From Cochliopodium minus (taxonomy: Eukaryota; Discosea; Himatismenida; Cochliopodiidae): a stretch of DNA of 40,090 nt. The DNA lies in the NCBI GenBank assembly GCA_024220525.1, contig JAMYWO010000054.1, positions 41,045 to 81,134 on the forward strand, in the 5' to 3' direction. Positions 1-10,332 of this stretch are shown one piece after another (position 1 is the stretch's first letter; every line of letters begins with the position of its first letter). The position numbers and the translations under genes are program-made. Under the pieces are notes generated by a model. That model was not told the origin of the DNA. It made no database searches and saw only the letters and a program-made list of their open reading frames with translations.

Positions 1-2946
1 AAAAATGAGAAAAATATCAATGGGCGGAAATCCATTGGGACAACAATTAAAAACGAATTTATCATCGCAGCGAAATTGAATCCCACATTGGAGAACTTTC
101 AACTTCTGGTTCAGAATGAAATCGAGATCAACGAATTAGATAATATGGGATACAATTGCTTGCATTATTTCCTTTCCAATCATGATCATCCAATAAAAAT
201 TGATGCTTTCAAATTTCTCCTTGAAAATAAAGCCAATATAAATTATAAGAATCCATCAACTCCCATTATCTTTGATTATCTAAAAAACAGGAAATCCATC
301 GAGATGGAATTCCTCGATCTTTTCATTGAATACAATGCCAACATCGAAATCAAAGAGATATGCAAGGAAAAGAAAATATATCCAAGTGGTGCAGAATGTA
401 GTTGAGAAAATATATAATATCAAAATAGAGACATTCACCAATGAAATGAGAGGTAAAAATATTCAAACGAAATTTCAATAGAAAATATTTATAACCAATT
501 TTTATTTTCAATAATCGATTAATCATCTTGAATGTTTGATGGAATTTTCTTAAGTCCTTTAAAATTAACATAAGATTCATTTTAAGAATTCTTAAAGGCA
601 AACAATCTCAATCCCAACTACATGAATTTCAACTCCCAAAACTCACTGCACACAGCCTGCAACCAAAAGAATCTGAATCTCGATCTGATCAAGCTGCTTG
701 TAGAATGCAAGTTCGATCCGACCACCGAGAATTACATCCACCTCGCTTCCAACCAAAAAAATTCGCTGAAAGTTTTGGAGTATTTCATTTCGCTGAAAGT
801 AGATGTGAATCTCATCAAAGATGGCAGAACAGCTTTGCATCATGCTTTCGAGTTGGATCCTTTCTCGGAAGAAGTGAGATTTCTCGTCGAGCAGAAAGCT
901 GATGTTAATTTGGGTACGATAGATGTGCTTCGCTCGCTTTGTAGCATGGGGAAGCCTATTGATGGGGAACTTTTGAAGTTTCTCATTGAGAACAAGGCTA
1001 ACATAAACCGTAAGAAAATTAAAAAAAAAAATTTCTAAAACAGAATTAATTTCTTAAATAAAATTAATCACATTCAAATAAGAATTGTTTAATAAAAATG
1101 AAATCATATCTTAATTTTGTCAAAAAAAAAAAAAAATAGAAAATTAATGAGTAAAAATAAAATTAAATTGTAAAAAAAAAAAATGTTTAGATAAATAAAT
1201 AAAATATTCAAATTTGTATTAAATTATATTTTCAAAAAAAGAAAGTCACAATCAGCCTCTTGGGTTGCTCTTCAAAGAAAAAGCCCAGCAAAAAAACATT
1301 TCTTTGTTCATTTCCCACAACGCAGACCCCAACCTCTTGACTCCCGAACTGCCTCATCTTTTTAAACACCAGTGGTTCATGGAGTACTACCTCCTTTGTT
1401 TGCCTCATTTGGACGTCAATCTCCTCAATAAAGAAAATACTCCACTCCACGAGCTTCTCTCTCAAAATTTCAAGACTAATGATATTGCTAAATTTTTAAA
1501 AGGTTTTTTTTTTTACACTTTTTTTTTTTCAGCTTTTTAGAGTTTAAAAAAATATGATTTGAATTATTTACAGACAAAACAATTGTTTTTAATATTTTTC
1601 TTATTTGAAATAATTGTTTTAAATTAAAATTTTTTTTTATTTTCATTTTTATTATTTGAAATAATTAAATATATTTTTTGGTGTATCTTAATATTCTTGA
1701 TTTTTGAGATTTAAATTTATTTTTTGATATATTATATTATTTTTATTATTTTCAAAAATAACAAATAAAAAATAATAGATAATTTTATTTTTGTTAAAAA
1801 AATATTTTTGTTAGGCGCAGACCTGAGCATAGAAAACACCAAAAAAAGAACGTGTGTACACAACTACTTCGCCAACCCACATGCAAACCTCGAAACGATC
1901 CACCTGCTCATCCAACACAAAGCAGATCTGCACAAAAACACCAACAACGGAAAGTCTCCGCTGTATCTTTTTTTAAAGCATCATCACACCTTGTCCCACA
2001 AAGACCCCATCCTCAAATTTCTTTTGGATTTCAAAATGGACGTCAACGCTTTTACTTCCAAAAATAGAACTTCTCTTTACTATTTGTTTCTCAATGATTC
2101 GACTTTGTTTGAGCATTTTCAGTCTTTGCTTGACTTTGGCTTGGATGTTACTTCTAGTGATACTTTGGGTCGTAATGCTTTACATCACCTTGCCAGAAGC
2201 AATTTTTTCTCGCAGGAAATGTGAGTCGTTTTTAAAAATAAAAATAAAAAAAAATTCTAATTAAACAAAAAATCTTTGAAATAACAAAATAAAATATGAA
2301 ATATAAAATGTGAGATAAAAAAAAATCTAAAAAATAATTAAACATAAAACGTAAAATAAAATAAAAAAAATTTAAAAACAAAATACAAAAGTAAAATAAA
2401 AAAAATTTCAAAGTGAATTAATTCAATCAAAAAAAAAATTTTAAAAATTATTTTTATATTAAAAATAAAAATGTTTACCAAATAAAAAATAATGTTTACT
2501 TAATTCTTCCAAAGTAATTATTTTGATTTTATTCAGATACGATGTTCTCTTGTCAAAAAATGTTTCCTTAACTCAAAAAGACATCAACGGAGAGATTGCA
2601 GGCAAATCTTTTCTGTCCAAGGGAATTTCCTTCAACGAAACAGACAGTAATCTCCTTGAGATTTTCGTGGAAACACATGAAGATCTCAACGTTTTGAACG
2701 AAGATGGTCTTTCTATTTTACAAAAGTTGGTTTCTCAAGAAAAGCCGGATATCAGCCAAATACAGTGTTTAAATTTAATTTTTTAATTTTTTAATTTTTA
2801 ATTTTTTAATTTTTTAATTTTTTAATTTTAATTTTTTAATTTTTAATTTTTTAATTTTTATTTTTTAGATAATAACAAAATTGAGCTCTTTAACTTTCAA
2901 CAAGCTAACGCTGAAGGTATCACCGAAGCTTTNTTTCTTCCATATT
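1..2946 (+). CDS. Ankyrin-repeat protein, 5' partial, multi-exon
   Basis: The gene enters the window already open. Proposed exons are <1..452, 587..1009, 1242..1502, 1815..2220, 2537..2766 and 2869..2946; phases match at every junction from 452 onward. The product is a chain of ankyrin-type repeats with recurring units such as LLVECKFDP, FLIENKANIN, LLIQHKADLHKN and ALHHAFELD, each about 33 residues. Such repeats normally form protein-binding solenoids; no other domain is visible, so the role is unknown. In exon 1 the frame shifts by one base between about 350 and 386: coding sense moves to the next frame, and no GT is available for an intron there. Exon 6 contains the N at 2933. The end is unclear: either a donor (gtatgt) at 2947 with later exons lost, or read-through to TGA at 3039-3041. 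Introns are A/T only. Confidence 0.75.
2767..2868 (+). repeat. T-rich AATTTTTT tandem repeat filling an intron
   Basis: This intron of the ankyrin gene is almost entirely made of imperfect units of TAATTTTT(T), ending at the acceptor TTTTTTAG. T is on the coding strand, as in the larger intron repeats further right. Confidence 0.8.
2933..2933. other. Ambiguous base, possible contig join
   Basis: A single N lies inside the last recognisable ankyrin exon (codon TTN). The reading frame is open on both sides. However, coding sense ends within about 15 bases to the right, and the neighbouring glycosyltransferase also lacks its 3' exons just beyond. I infer a compressed gap or join; a simple miscall is the alternative. 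Confidence 0.5.
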
Positions 2947-3368
2947 GTATGTTCCCATTCAGTTTCATTAAGAAAATTAATTTTATTATAGTGATATTTT
3001 TATTTAATCAAAAATTTTTCAATTTTGAATATTATTTTTGATCAAAAAAAAATACAAGTCATAAAAGTTTTACAAGTCATAAGAGTTTGTCAAAATAAAA
3101 AAAATAAGAAAAAAAAAAGAAAAAAAAAAAAAAATGAGAAAAATTTTCATGTAAGAGATTTTGACTCGAATGAATTTTGAAATGAAGAGGTTCTATCAAA
3201 AATTAAAAAAATTTTTATGGAAAAAAATGAAATTCTTGAATTACAAAAATAAAAAAGAAATAAAAAAAGAAATAAAAAAAAAAAAAATTTTTATGGAAAA
3301 AATGAAATTCTTGAATTAAAAATGATAACAAAAAAATTTAAAAAAGTAAGAAAAAAATTGGAAAAAAC
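2947..3368. other. AT-rich spacer without recognisable gene
   Basis: Mostly A-runs and short direct repeats: 'aatttttatggaaaaaatgaaattcttgaatta' occurs in two near-identical versions around 3210-3250 and 3285-3320. The remaining C-terminal exons of the minus-strand glycosyltransferase would be expected here, but I could not find them. Confidence 0.6.
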
Positions 3369-4761
3369 CAACTAATTGAGCTTCAACAAGAGAACCTCCA
3401 AAAGGTTCAATGTACAAAGTGGGGTGAATCATAGCAACAGCACCCTGTAAGAAATCGCTCCTCTCTCTCCCCTCCAAAGATCCGTGATACTCCACATTGT
3501 CTAGCCCATCAAAAAAACTTGTAAAGTTTCCTCTTCCTGCAATTTTGAATTTTCTGTGAGGGAGAGCTTTGGCAAGTTTTGCTATAATTTTCATCCCCTA
3601 ATTTTATTTTAAAAAATTTGATTTTTAAAAATATTTAATTTAATTTAAAAATATTTTTGATGGAAAATAAAACTAGTTTTTCTCACTTTGAAATTTTTTA
3701 ATGCCTTTTAATCATAATTTAATTTTATTTTTTAAAAATAAAATTAATTTTTGTTATTATAACTAACATTTTGAGGATATGATATGATTAAAAAGATAAA
3801 ATAAAAAAAACAATATAATAATATTAAATTTATAGTTAAAAAAATTAATTCTATAATAAATAAATAAATTTTATATTTTAATTATTAAAATATAAATAAA
3901 ATAAATAAATAATAAAAAACATTTTTTGAAAAATTTGATTATATTTTTGTTAAATCCAAACTGAAATTAAATGATTAAAAAAAAAAATATAAAACAAACA
4001 AATAAGAAAAAAATTTTAAAAAAATGGAAATATAGAATTTTCCGAAAAATTATAATAACCTTCATTAAAACTACTCTTCCCATGTAAACAAAAGGTCTGT
4101 CTTCACTAATAGTTGGAGAAAATTCCCAGTCCTCCACTTTAAAAAAGTTCGGAATGACCCAGTTATGGTTAGCTCTTCCCTTTTGATTGTTGTAGATATA
4201 ACCGTAATGATAATGCATCCACGATTTGCTCTCTAATATTCTGTGATTGAGATACCTGGTCTGATATCCCACTCCTGATTCAATGTGGAATGCATTATTG
4301 ATCTCTTCGATGACTGTGAAATGAGGGATTCCCAAGGGATGGAGCACCATATCGTAATCTTTGACCCTATTTTTGATCCCCATCTTTAATCTGGATTCGA
4401 ATAGATTGAATTGAGGAGTATCTCTAATAAGATTATTCTCCAACAGTTCAGTCTTGTTCTTGCGGGGATAATATTTGTCAAATTCAGTCTCATTGAAGAT
4501 TTGCACGAATTCATCAGCTCCTGATTCTGTCATTACATTTCCATATTCGATCACCTTCCATCCAAATGGCTGCATCATCTTGCTAAACTTCATGATTTTG
4601 GCAGTGAAGGCACAATGAGAAAAATTATTGTTTGAAATGGTATGAAAAATTCCTATCATGTGGAGAGTAGGTTTTTCATCAGTGATTATATTTTCAGAAG
4701 CGTAAATAATCTTCAATAAAAGTGAGAGTATCAAAAAGAAAAGTAAGAAAGAAATCTTCAT
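3369..4761 (-). CDS. Secreted/ER group-1 glycosyltransferase, 3' incomplete
   Basis: Exons are complement(4060..4761) and complement(3369..3597), in phase. I place the start at 4761 (MKISFLLFF), because it gives a clean N-terminal signal or anchor segment of about 20 residues. The upstream ATG would add only a Lys-rich stretch. The mature part opens with a GIFHT motif and an FSHCAFTAK motif, then FGWKVIEYG. This is the N-terminal pattern of a family of eukaryotic and giant-virus glycosyltransferases (GxPHT...CAFTxK...GHxVxxYG). Exon 2 carries the GT-B acceptor/nucleotide-sugar part: KIAGRG, then HPTLYIEPFGGSLVEAQ, where the E-P-F-G-G-x-x-x-E signature fits GT4 enzymes. The model stops right after EAQLVG, where about 60-80 residues (the usual T-P-V-I-x-x-D-x-G block) are missing. 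The donor and acceptor sugars cannot be deduced. Confidence 0.8.
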
Positions 4762-4890
4762 TTTTTTTTTTTTTAATTTTTTTATTTTTGTTGTCATTCT
4801 CTCAAATCAATCCCATAGAAAGAAATTTTTACATTTCACCAAAATGATTTTAATAAATTAATTTTTTTTTCCTTTTAATAGAATTCAATC

Positions 4891-6136
4891 TTAAAGTTCA
4901 TCATGTTGAATTTGTTGTATGGGGATGGGTTCTTGAGAAGATTGAGATTCAATAATCTCATTGATCCATTCAGAGATAGCATCAAAAGTGAAAGGTCTAG
5001 GAGGAGTGAAGAAAAGATCATCCAAGTTGTCAAAAAAGTTGTAACGAACAATAGATTGGGGAGAGTTGTCAGGAACACCAAACTCTTCCATTATATCAGT
5101 GTTGTTTTCATAGGGAACATAACCAAAAGAAAACTGAGTGTAAACAGCAGCCAACTTTCTCAAAGTATCCAAGTAAGTTTGTTTTTGTTGAGGGTCGGAG
5201 GTTTCAATGAAAGAAAGATAAAGATCTTTTCCTCTTTCTCTGTATTCACGAAAGCTTTCTCTAGAAATTTCCGAGACGAGGGGAAAACTCTTTTGATAAA
5301 AAATCTTTTCCAATTCTTTTTCGTTGAGAGAAGCAAAATCGTTTTGTTTGAGAGTGTATTCTTCCTCTCCGTTGAAAATGACAATTCTTTCTTCGTTGAT
5401 AGCTCCTTCAATGTTCTTCAAATCAGTTATGATTCCGTACTCAAATTTGGTTACTTTATTAGTGTTGGATGAAGCTAATAGAGATGTAGCATCATAAATT
5501 CTGTAACCTAAAAAAGATTTGATTTTAAAAAAAATATTTAAAATTTGTTTAAAATAATGTTTAAAGAAAAAATTCAAAAAAGATTTTTACTTTCATTTAC
5601 TCCAAGAGGGAAATATCCAATCACATATTTTTTATTTTCTGATTTGAATTTTTCAATTTCTTCTTTTGAATTCAACACTGTTCCAAAGAATTTTGCATTC
5701 TTCTTGAACCAATTCACCATTGTTTCCACATCTCTGACTCCTTCATATTTTAATTTTGCTGATTTTTTGTACAAATTGATGGATGGCATTGATCCAGATT
5801 TTTTCACTTTACAAAATTCCTCGTATTCTTGGCAATTCACAATCACTGAGAAATATTTTCCTCCTTCATTGTCGCTCATGATTATTTTCACTGTTTCTTC
5901 AAAACTTGTTAATGCTTTTTTGCAATGAGGACACCCTATTATCAAAATTGACAAAATGTTTTCAGTTTTAAATTATCGATTTCGATTCTTCACTTACAAG
6001 GCACCACATAGAATACCAATGATACTTCTGATTCATTCAATTTTTCATCAATTAAATCTTCAAAAAAGGAGGAATATCCATATCCAACAGATGCAAACAA
6101 CAGAATTAAAAAGGATAAATAGATTATCTTTTGCAT
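4891..6136 (-). CDS. Protein disulfide isomerase-like, one Trx domain, HDEL tail
   Basis: Exons are complement(5998..6136, 5591..5935, 4891..5507), 366 residues, all phases consistent. The first exon encodes a signal peptide (MQKIIYLSFLILLFASVGYG). The exon 1/2 junction restores the thioredoxin active site W-C-P-H-C: the Trp codon is split across the intron. A cis-proline loop follows (SGSMPSINLYKK), then a second, non-catalytic region of about 200 residues resembling a PDI b-type domain. The protein ends in the ER-retrieval tetrapeptide HDEL. It should act in the ER lumen on disulfides of secretory proteins. With a single CxxC and about 366 residues it is smaller than canonical two-site PDI (about 500). 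It lies next to a secretory-pathway glycosyltransferase on the same strand, 129 bp apart. Confidence 0.9.
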
Positions 6137-6695
6137 ACTCACTATTTTTTTTTATTTTTTTTATTTTTAATTTGGTTTTGACTTGAAATTTAATTCCCAC
6201 AGGATTTAATGAAAGATTGACAAAAATAAAATTTAAAAATAAAAAAAAAATCACTGAAAAATTAAACTTTCAACTCTTTGTTAAAAATTTGAATCAAAAC
6301 AAAATCTTTTTACACATTAAATTAGGAAAATTATTCAAAGTATTAGTGTTTGGAGTTTTTGATGAATTCCAAAACTTAGTCAAGTATTTTGGAGAAATCC
6401 TTGATTTCCTCTTCTTGTTATCCCATTTGAAAAATTTTTTATTTGATTAAAACAAATTTCATACTTTAAAAGAAAACAACAAAGTTAAAAGTTGTTGTGA
6501 TCAATTTTAGAGTAAAAGTTAGTTGAAGATGTTTTTTTGGTTAAATGTAAGAAGAATCAAAATAATCTTCAAATTCATCCAGAGTAGAGAAAATCCTTGA
6601 TTTTTTGATATTCATTGGGAGAACAAGAAGTAGCATAAGAAAAAATTGAATTCAAATTGGGAAAGAAATTTAAAAAAAAAATATAAAAATAAAAA
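6137..6695. other. Intergenic, possible decayed minus-strand coding pieces
   Basis: No gene is convincing here. Two short minus-strand stretches (about 6280-6430 and 6545-6660) read as open, Lys/Ser/Asn-rich sequence without a joinable start. Both contain a shared 'aatccttgattt' motif, which could be a remnant duplication. Treat as non-coding unless transcripts show otherwise. Confidence 0.35.
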
Positions 6696-7750
6696 ATGGA
6701 TAAAAAAAGAAAATTAAATGGGAATACAGATATCACGCAAATATCCAAAAAAGAAGAAATGGATTCAATAGATGAGGATGGAGAAATAATAAAGATGTTC
6801 CTTTTATTCTATGGAATCAAATACAAGGAAGATATAGAAGAATGCAAAAAGATATGTGAAAAGTATGCAGAAAAGGGAAATTTGATTTCTATGGCTTTCC
6901 ATTTGGTGAATTTTGCTCTCCAGAAAGACCATCAAAAAAGTTTTCAATTATTCTCCATGTATCATCAACTAAATAAAAATTCGAAAGAAATCAATGTGAA
7001 GATACTGATCGGATATTGCCTTATCAACCTTGGGTTTTTCTATATGCATGGATTGGGAATAGAAAAAGATGTTGAGAAAGCAATACAATGCTATGAAACA
7101 TCCATAGGTAAAAGAATCAATATATTCAATGTTCCTGAAATATAAATATATAATATTCCATAAAAAAATTAATCCATCAATCGATGAATATGATTATCTG
7201 CATCAATTATTATCAGGAGAATCAAAGATATAAAATTAGATTTTTTGATTTCCATTTATCATATAAAGATTTGAATAATTGTTGTGCAATGTTTGAGATG
7301 GCCAATTATTTTCGACAAGGCAACATAGTGGAAATGGATCTCCGAAAAGCCAATACACTCTATGAGAAGTCTGCCGACTTGGAGTACTCCGAAGCGCTGA
7401 GACACATCATAAGAGAGTTCAAAAGGGAAAACAACTCCCTAGAAACTCTCCAACACAACAAAAACTTGGAAAAAATAACATTTTATTTGTTTAAATTAAA
7501 TAGCATTCAAAACAAAGATATTTATTATTTACAACGACTTAAGACTATCCTTTCTCTTAAAATTGTCAACTGGAGATATGATTATCACCCTTACTGGAAG
7601 CCTCGTTCTCTTTCTTTGAATGGCAAGATTTTCTCTTTGCTTTTGGTGTCCAAGCACAGAAATCGCTCAAGTTTTGATCAGGCCAGGGTTCTTGTGAAAG
7701 GCGTTGTTTTGCACATCATCAAGTTTCTTTGTCACTTTGATCAAAACTAA
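6696..7750 (+). CDS. Sel1/TPR-like repeat protein with conserved C-terminal tail
   Basis: Exons are 6696..7107 and 7269..7750 (297 residues). The split codon gives Asp and keeps the Sel1 spacing. The N-terminus is Lys-rich (MDKKRKLNGN). Middle residues form Sel1-like helix pairs: GFFYMHGLGIEKDVEKAIQC, then MANYFRQGN...LRKANTLYEKSADLEYSEAL, with the A-x-x-x-Y-x-x-A and Y-x-x-G landmarks. The last 70 residues have a different signature, with YHPYWKPRSLSLNGKIFSLL and then LLVSKHRN, followed by a hydrophobic helix (IIKFLC). I associate a similar tail (W-x-P...L-N-x-x-I-x-x-L-L-L-x-S-K) with protist repeat proteins, but I cannot name a function. The upstream A-run and lack of an earlier in-frame ATG support the start. 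Confidence 0.8.
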
Positions 7751-8149
7751 TTAAAATGTTTATATCATGTACCTACTTTACCAAATTATTTTAATTAATA
7801 AAAATTAATTTTTAATTTCAATGAAAACCAAGTTTGGTAATTAATTTTCCTTTAATTTCACCTTTATTTTTTTTTTTCAAAGAAAATTTCAAAGAGACAG
7901 TAGAGGAAAAATGAGGAGGTATATAAAATTTGAAAATTAAAGGGAGAGGAAAATATGCTAAATTTAATTATATTGGAACTTGAAGTAAAATTTTGTTGGG
8001 CAACAAATCTTTTGTGTTCCCACTCTCAAAAAAGCCTAAAACGCTGGAAAAAAATTTTGAAAAAACAAAAAAAAGAAAAGAAATAAATTGAAAAAAAAAA
8101 AAAAATACGAAATAGAAAATTGCCATTTTTAGAAAGAATTTTATTTTCA
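7751..8149. other. Intergenic, no gene seen
   Basis: AT-rich spacer between two plus-strand genes. A TATATAAAA stretch at about 7919-7927 and an A-run immediately before the next ATG are the only promoter-like elements noticed. Confidence 0.5.
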
Positions 8150-8827
8150 ATGGGAAAGAATTCATTCTACACTCTCAAACAAGTAGAGGAACACAAAAAA
8201 GATGGTTGGATAATCATTCATGATTATGTATTGGATCTGTCAAAATTAAAAGAGACTTTTTCAGATTTGGAGCCATATTTTGGGACAGATGCCAGCGAAG
8301 TATTTGATAAGGGAAATTTTGGTGAAGAAAAATACAAAATATTGGATTATAGAATAGGATTGTATAAAAGGGATTCAACAGAAATTTCGAGAATAAACTA
8401 TAATGATACAAATCAAGTAACAATTAAAGAAATTTTGGAGAATAATCATCATCAGGATCTGTTTATACGACTCTACAATTCTCAAATATCAAGAAGAACA
8501 ATAATGAGATATATACCCAAAACAAAGTTGATGAACGATACTCTTTTGCTGGAAGGAGATATTGGTTATCTCTTCATTTCCAAAAATAAGGCCTTTATCC
8601 TTATTAAACCGAAAGGAAAGCTCGATTTTCATCATGAAAGAGAGGAATTCATCAAATTGTTCTTTCATAACTGTGGGGAAATGAATAGGGCTCAAAAGGG
8701 CACCTATTTCAAAATTTTTTATCTTTATGATAAAAAACAATTGCCTTTCACTGTGATTTTTGAAGGAAATCAATGGAAAATCAAGGGGACTTACTATATA
8801 TACAAAATTTATTCAAAAAATTTGTGA
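8150..8827 (+). CDS. Cytochrome b5-like fold protein lacking heme ligands
   Basis: Single exon, 225 residues, starting MGKNSFYTLKQVEEHKKDGW. Residues 6-70 follow the cytochrome b5/steroid-binding pattern: Y-T-L-x-x-V-x-x-H-K-x-x-G-W-I-I-I, then YVLDLSKL, then GTDASEVFD, then KILDYRIG. The axial His of the H-P-G-G motif and the second His before the terminal 'Y-x-I-G' are not present, so heme binding is not expected. A degenerate steroid-binding-like or structural role is possible. The remaining 150 residues (for example LLLEGDIGYLFISKNKAFIL) are unlike anything I recognise. It sits in an island of intronless, lineage-specific genes. Confidence 0.65.
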   Translation: MGKNSFYTLKQVEEHKKDGWIIIHDYVLDLSKLKETFSDLEPYFGTDASEVFDKGNFGEEKYKILDYRIGLYKRDSTEISRINYNDTNQVTIKEILENNHHQDLFIRLYNSQISRRTIMRYIPKTKLMNDTLLLEGDIGYLFISKNKAFILIKPKGKLDFHHEREEFIKLFFHNCGEMNRAQKGTYFKIFYLYDKKQLPFTVIFEGNQWKIKGTYYIYKIYSKNL

Positions 8828-9000
8828 CATTTCTTTTTTTGAAAATATTATGTTTTTGTAAATAAATAATTTGATGAGTTCTAATATTTTGATCTTTTGA
8901 ATTCCAATGAGAATGCTTATCAAGATATATATTTTAATCGTCAAAAATAAAAATAATTCAGAAATTTCCATAAAAAATTTATTGAAAGATAAAGATTACG

Positions 9001-9942
9001 TCAAATATTTTTGTTTTGATATTTCTCAAACAATTTCGATATAATAGAAAGAAGCTCATTGATTGAGTATACCAACAAAACATTAAAGAGGTAGAGAGTG
9101 GTTATGTTAGTCACATTGGCAATCACAATTTCGTTCATGCATTTTGCATAAAGCCAAGACTTCACAAAGCAAATAACATTCAAATAAAAAAATAGGAGAA
9201 TTGAGAAAAAGATTAATATTTTTCTCCAGTATCTCTTCAAAAACCTTATTGCATCATTCAATTCTCCATTCAAATCTCCATTTTTCTGGATTCTCTTTGC
9301 ATATCTGCTCACCTGCAAGGAATAGTTGAAGAAGGCAGTCATTATGATAATGATGGTCAGTTGAAAGCTCCAAAAGTTGATAATGTACAAATAATCAAAG
9401 TTGCATTCAGTATTATCCAAAATTGGTACAGTGAGATCATATCCATTTATAGTCAAATTAAATGAACGAGCGGAGGTATTTAAATTGATCCCATTATATT
9501 GTATTGTAATTTCATCAAATTTGGTGATATTCGGCGAGGTTAATGTAATTTGATCAATTTGTAGGGTATTATTCTTTTTCGTGCTCAACAGAACGTAGGT
9601 ATTCAAAAGGACGAAGGAGACTAAGAAAATTATAAAGCAAAGAAAAGCCATTAATAAAAGAAATTTGAGGAATGAATATTCATTTTTTATTTTCCTTTCT
9701 AAAATCCTCCCCTCCTGTTTAATTGGAGAAGATATATTGGGATTTTGATTATTATTATTCTCTTTGTTTTTATTATTATTCTCTTTGTTATTATTATTAT
9801 TATTCTCTTGCTTGTTATTTGAAGATTCTTTAATCTCCACAAAATATTTCTCTAAATTTTTTGGTTTTTTAAATTTTTTTTCATATAAAGTTCCATTATC
9901 CACATTATCAAAATGATACTTAAACAAGAGATAATCAACCAT
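9001..9942 (-). CDS. Multi-pass membrane protein with poly-Asn linker
   Basis: Single exon, 313 residues, starting MVDYLLFKYHFDNV. Residues about 40-70 are Asn/Lys/Glu low-complexity (runs such as NNNNNNKENNN). A hydrophobic segment follows (FLKFLLLMAFLCFIIFLVSF), then an Asn/Thr-rich, probably luminal region of about 75 residues with several N-x-S/T sites and one Cys. Three more membrane segments follow: near 195-215 (FWSFQLTIIIIMTAFF), near 240-262 (ILIFFSILLFFYLNVICF) and near 275-300 (LYLFNVLLVYSINELLSII). A basic stretch follows the last segment. Topology suggests a four-helix plasma- or endomembrane protein. No family recognised. Confidence 0.7.
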   Translation of the reverse strand: MVDYLLFKYHFDNVDNGTLYEKKFKKPKNLEKYFVEIKESSNNKQENNNNNNKENNNKNKENNNNQNPNISSPIKQEGRILERKIKNEYSFLKFLLLMAFLCFIIFLVSFVLLNTYVLLSTKKNNTLQIDQITLTSPNITKFDEITIQYNGINLNTSARSFNLTINGYDLTVPILDNTECNFDYLYIINFWSFQLTIIIIMTAFFNYSLQVSRYAKRIQKNGDLNGELNDAIRFLKRYWRKILIFFSILLFFYLNVICFVKSWLYAKCMNEIVIANVTNITTLYLFNVLLVYSINELLSIISKLFEKYQNKNI

Positions 9943-10332
9943 TTTCGCTAAAATTTGAAATTAAATATTAGATCATTATAAAATAAATTTAATTATAAAT
10001 AAAGAAGTAATGATATAAATATTAAATTTTACTCATTGATTTTTCTGTCATCAAGTAATATTTGGTATTTCCATCCATTGAATTTTTTTAATTTTTTTTA
10101 ATATTTCAAAAGTTTTTTCAAAAGTCCAAAAAAAATGAATTATAACATTTAATTAACATTTTTTGAAAAAGATCATTTTGCGAATCCACCAAACACTATG
10201 TAAATATAAATTGAATTTTTGAGATATTAGTTCATTATTTTTCTTAAAATATATTTTTAAATAAATAAAATATTGAAGAGATATTTGTATATGAAATTTT
10301 TTTTATAAACTTTATCGAGTAATCAGTAAAAA
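9943..10332. other. Intergenic, no gene seen
   Basis: A/T-rich with several T-runs; no open coding-like stretch on either strand. It may contain the promoter of the minus-strand membrane protein gene. Confidence 0.5.

Noticed and set aside
4903-5472. 189-codon plus-strand ORF
   Set aside because: Antisense shadow of the PDI exon, which has recognisable domain sequence and the HDEL end.
6217-6450. Plus-strand 77-codon ORF (Phe/Lys/Asn-rich)
   Set aside because: No convincing start context or family; composition matches A/T spacer.
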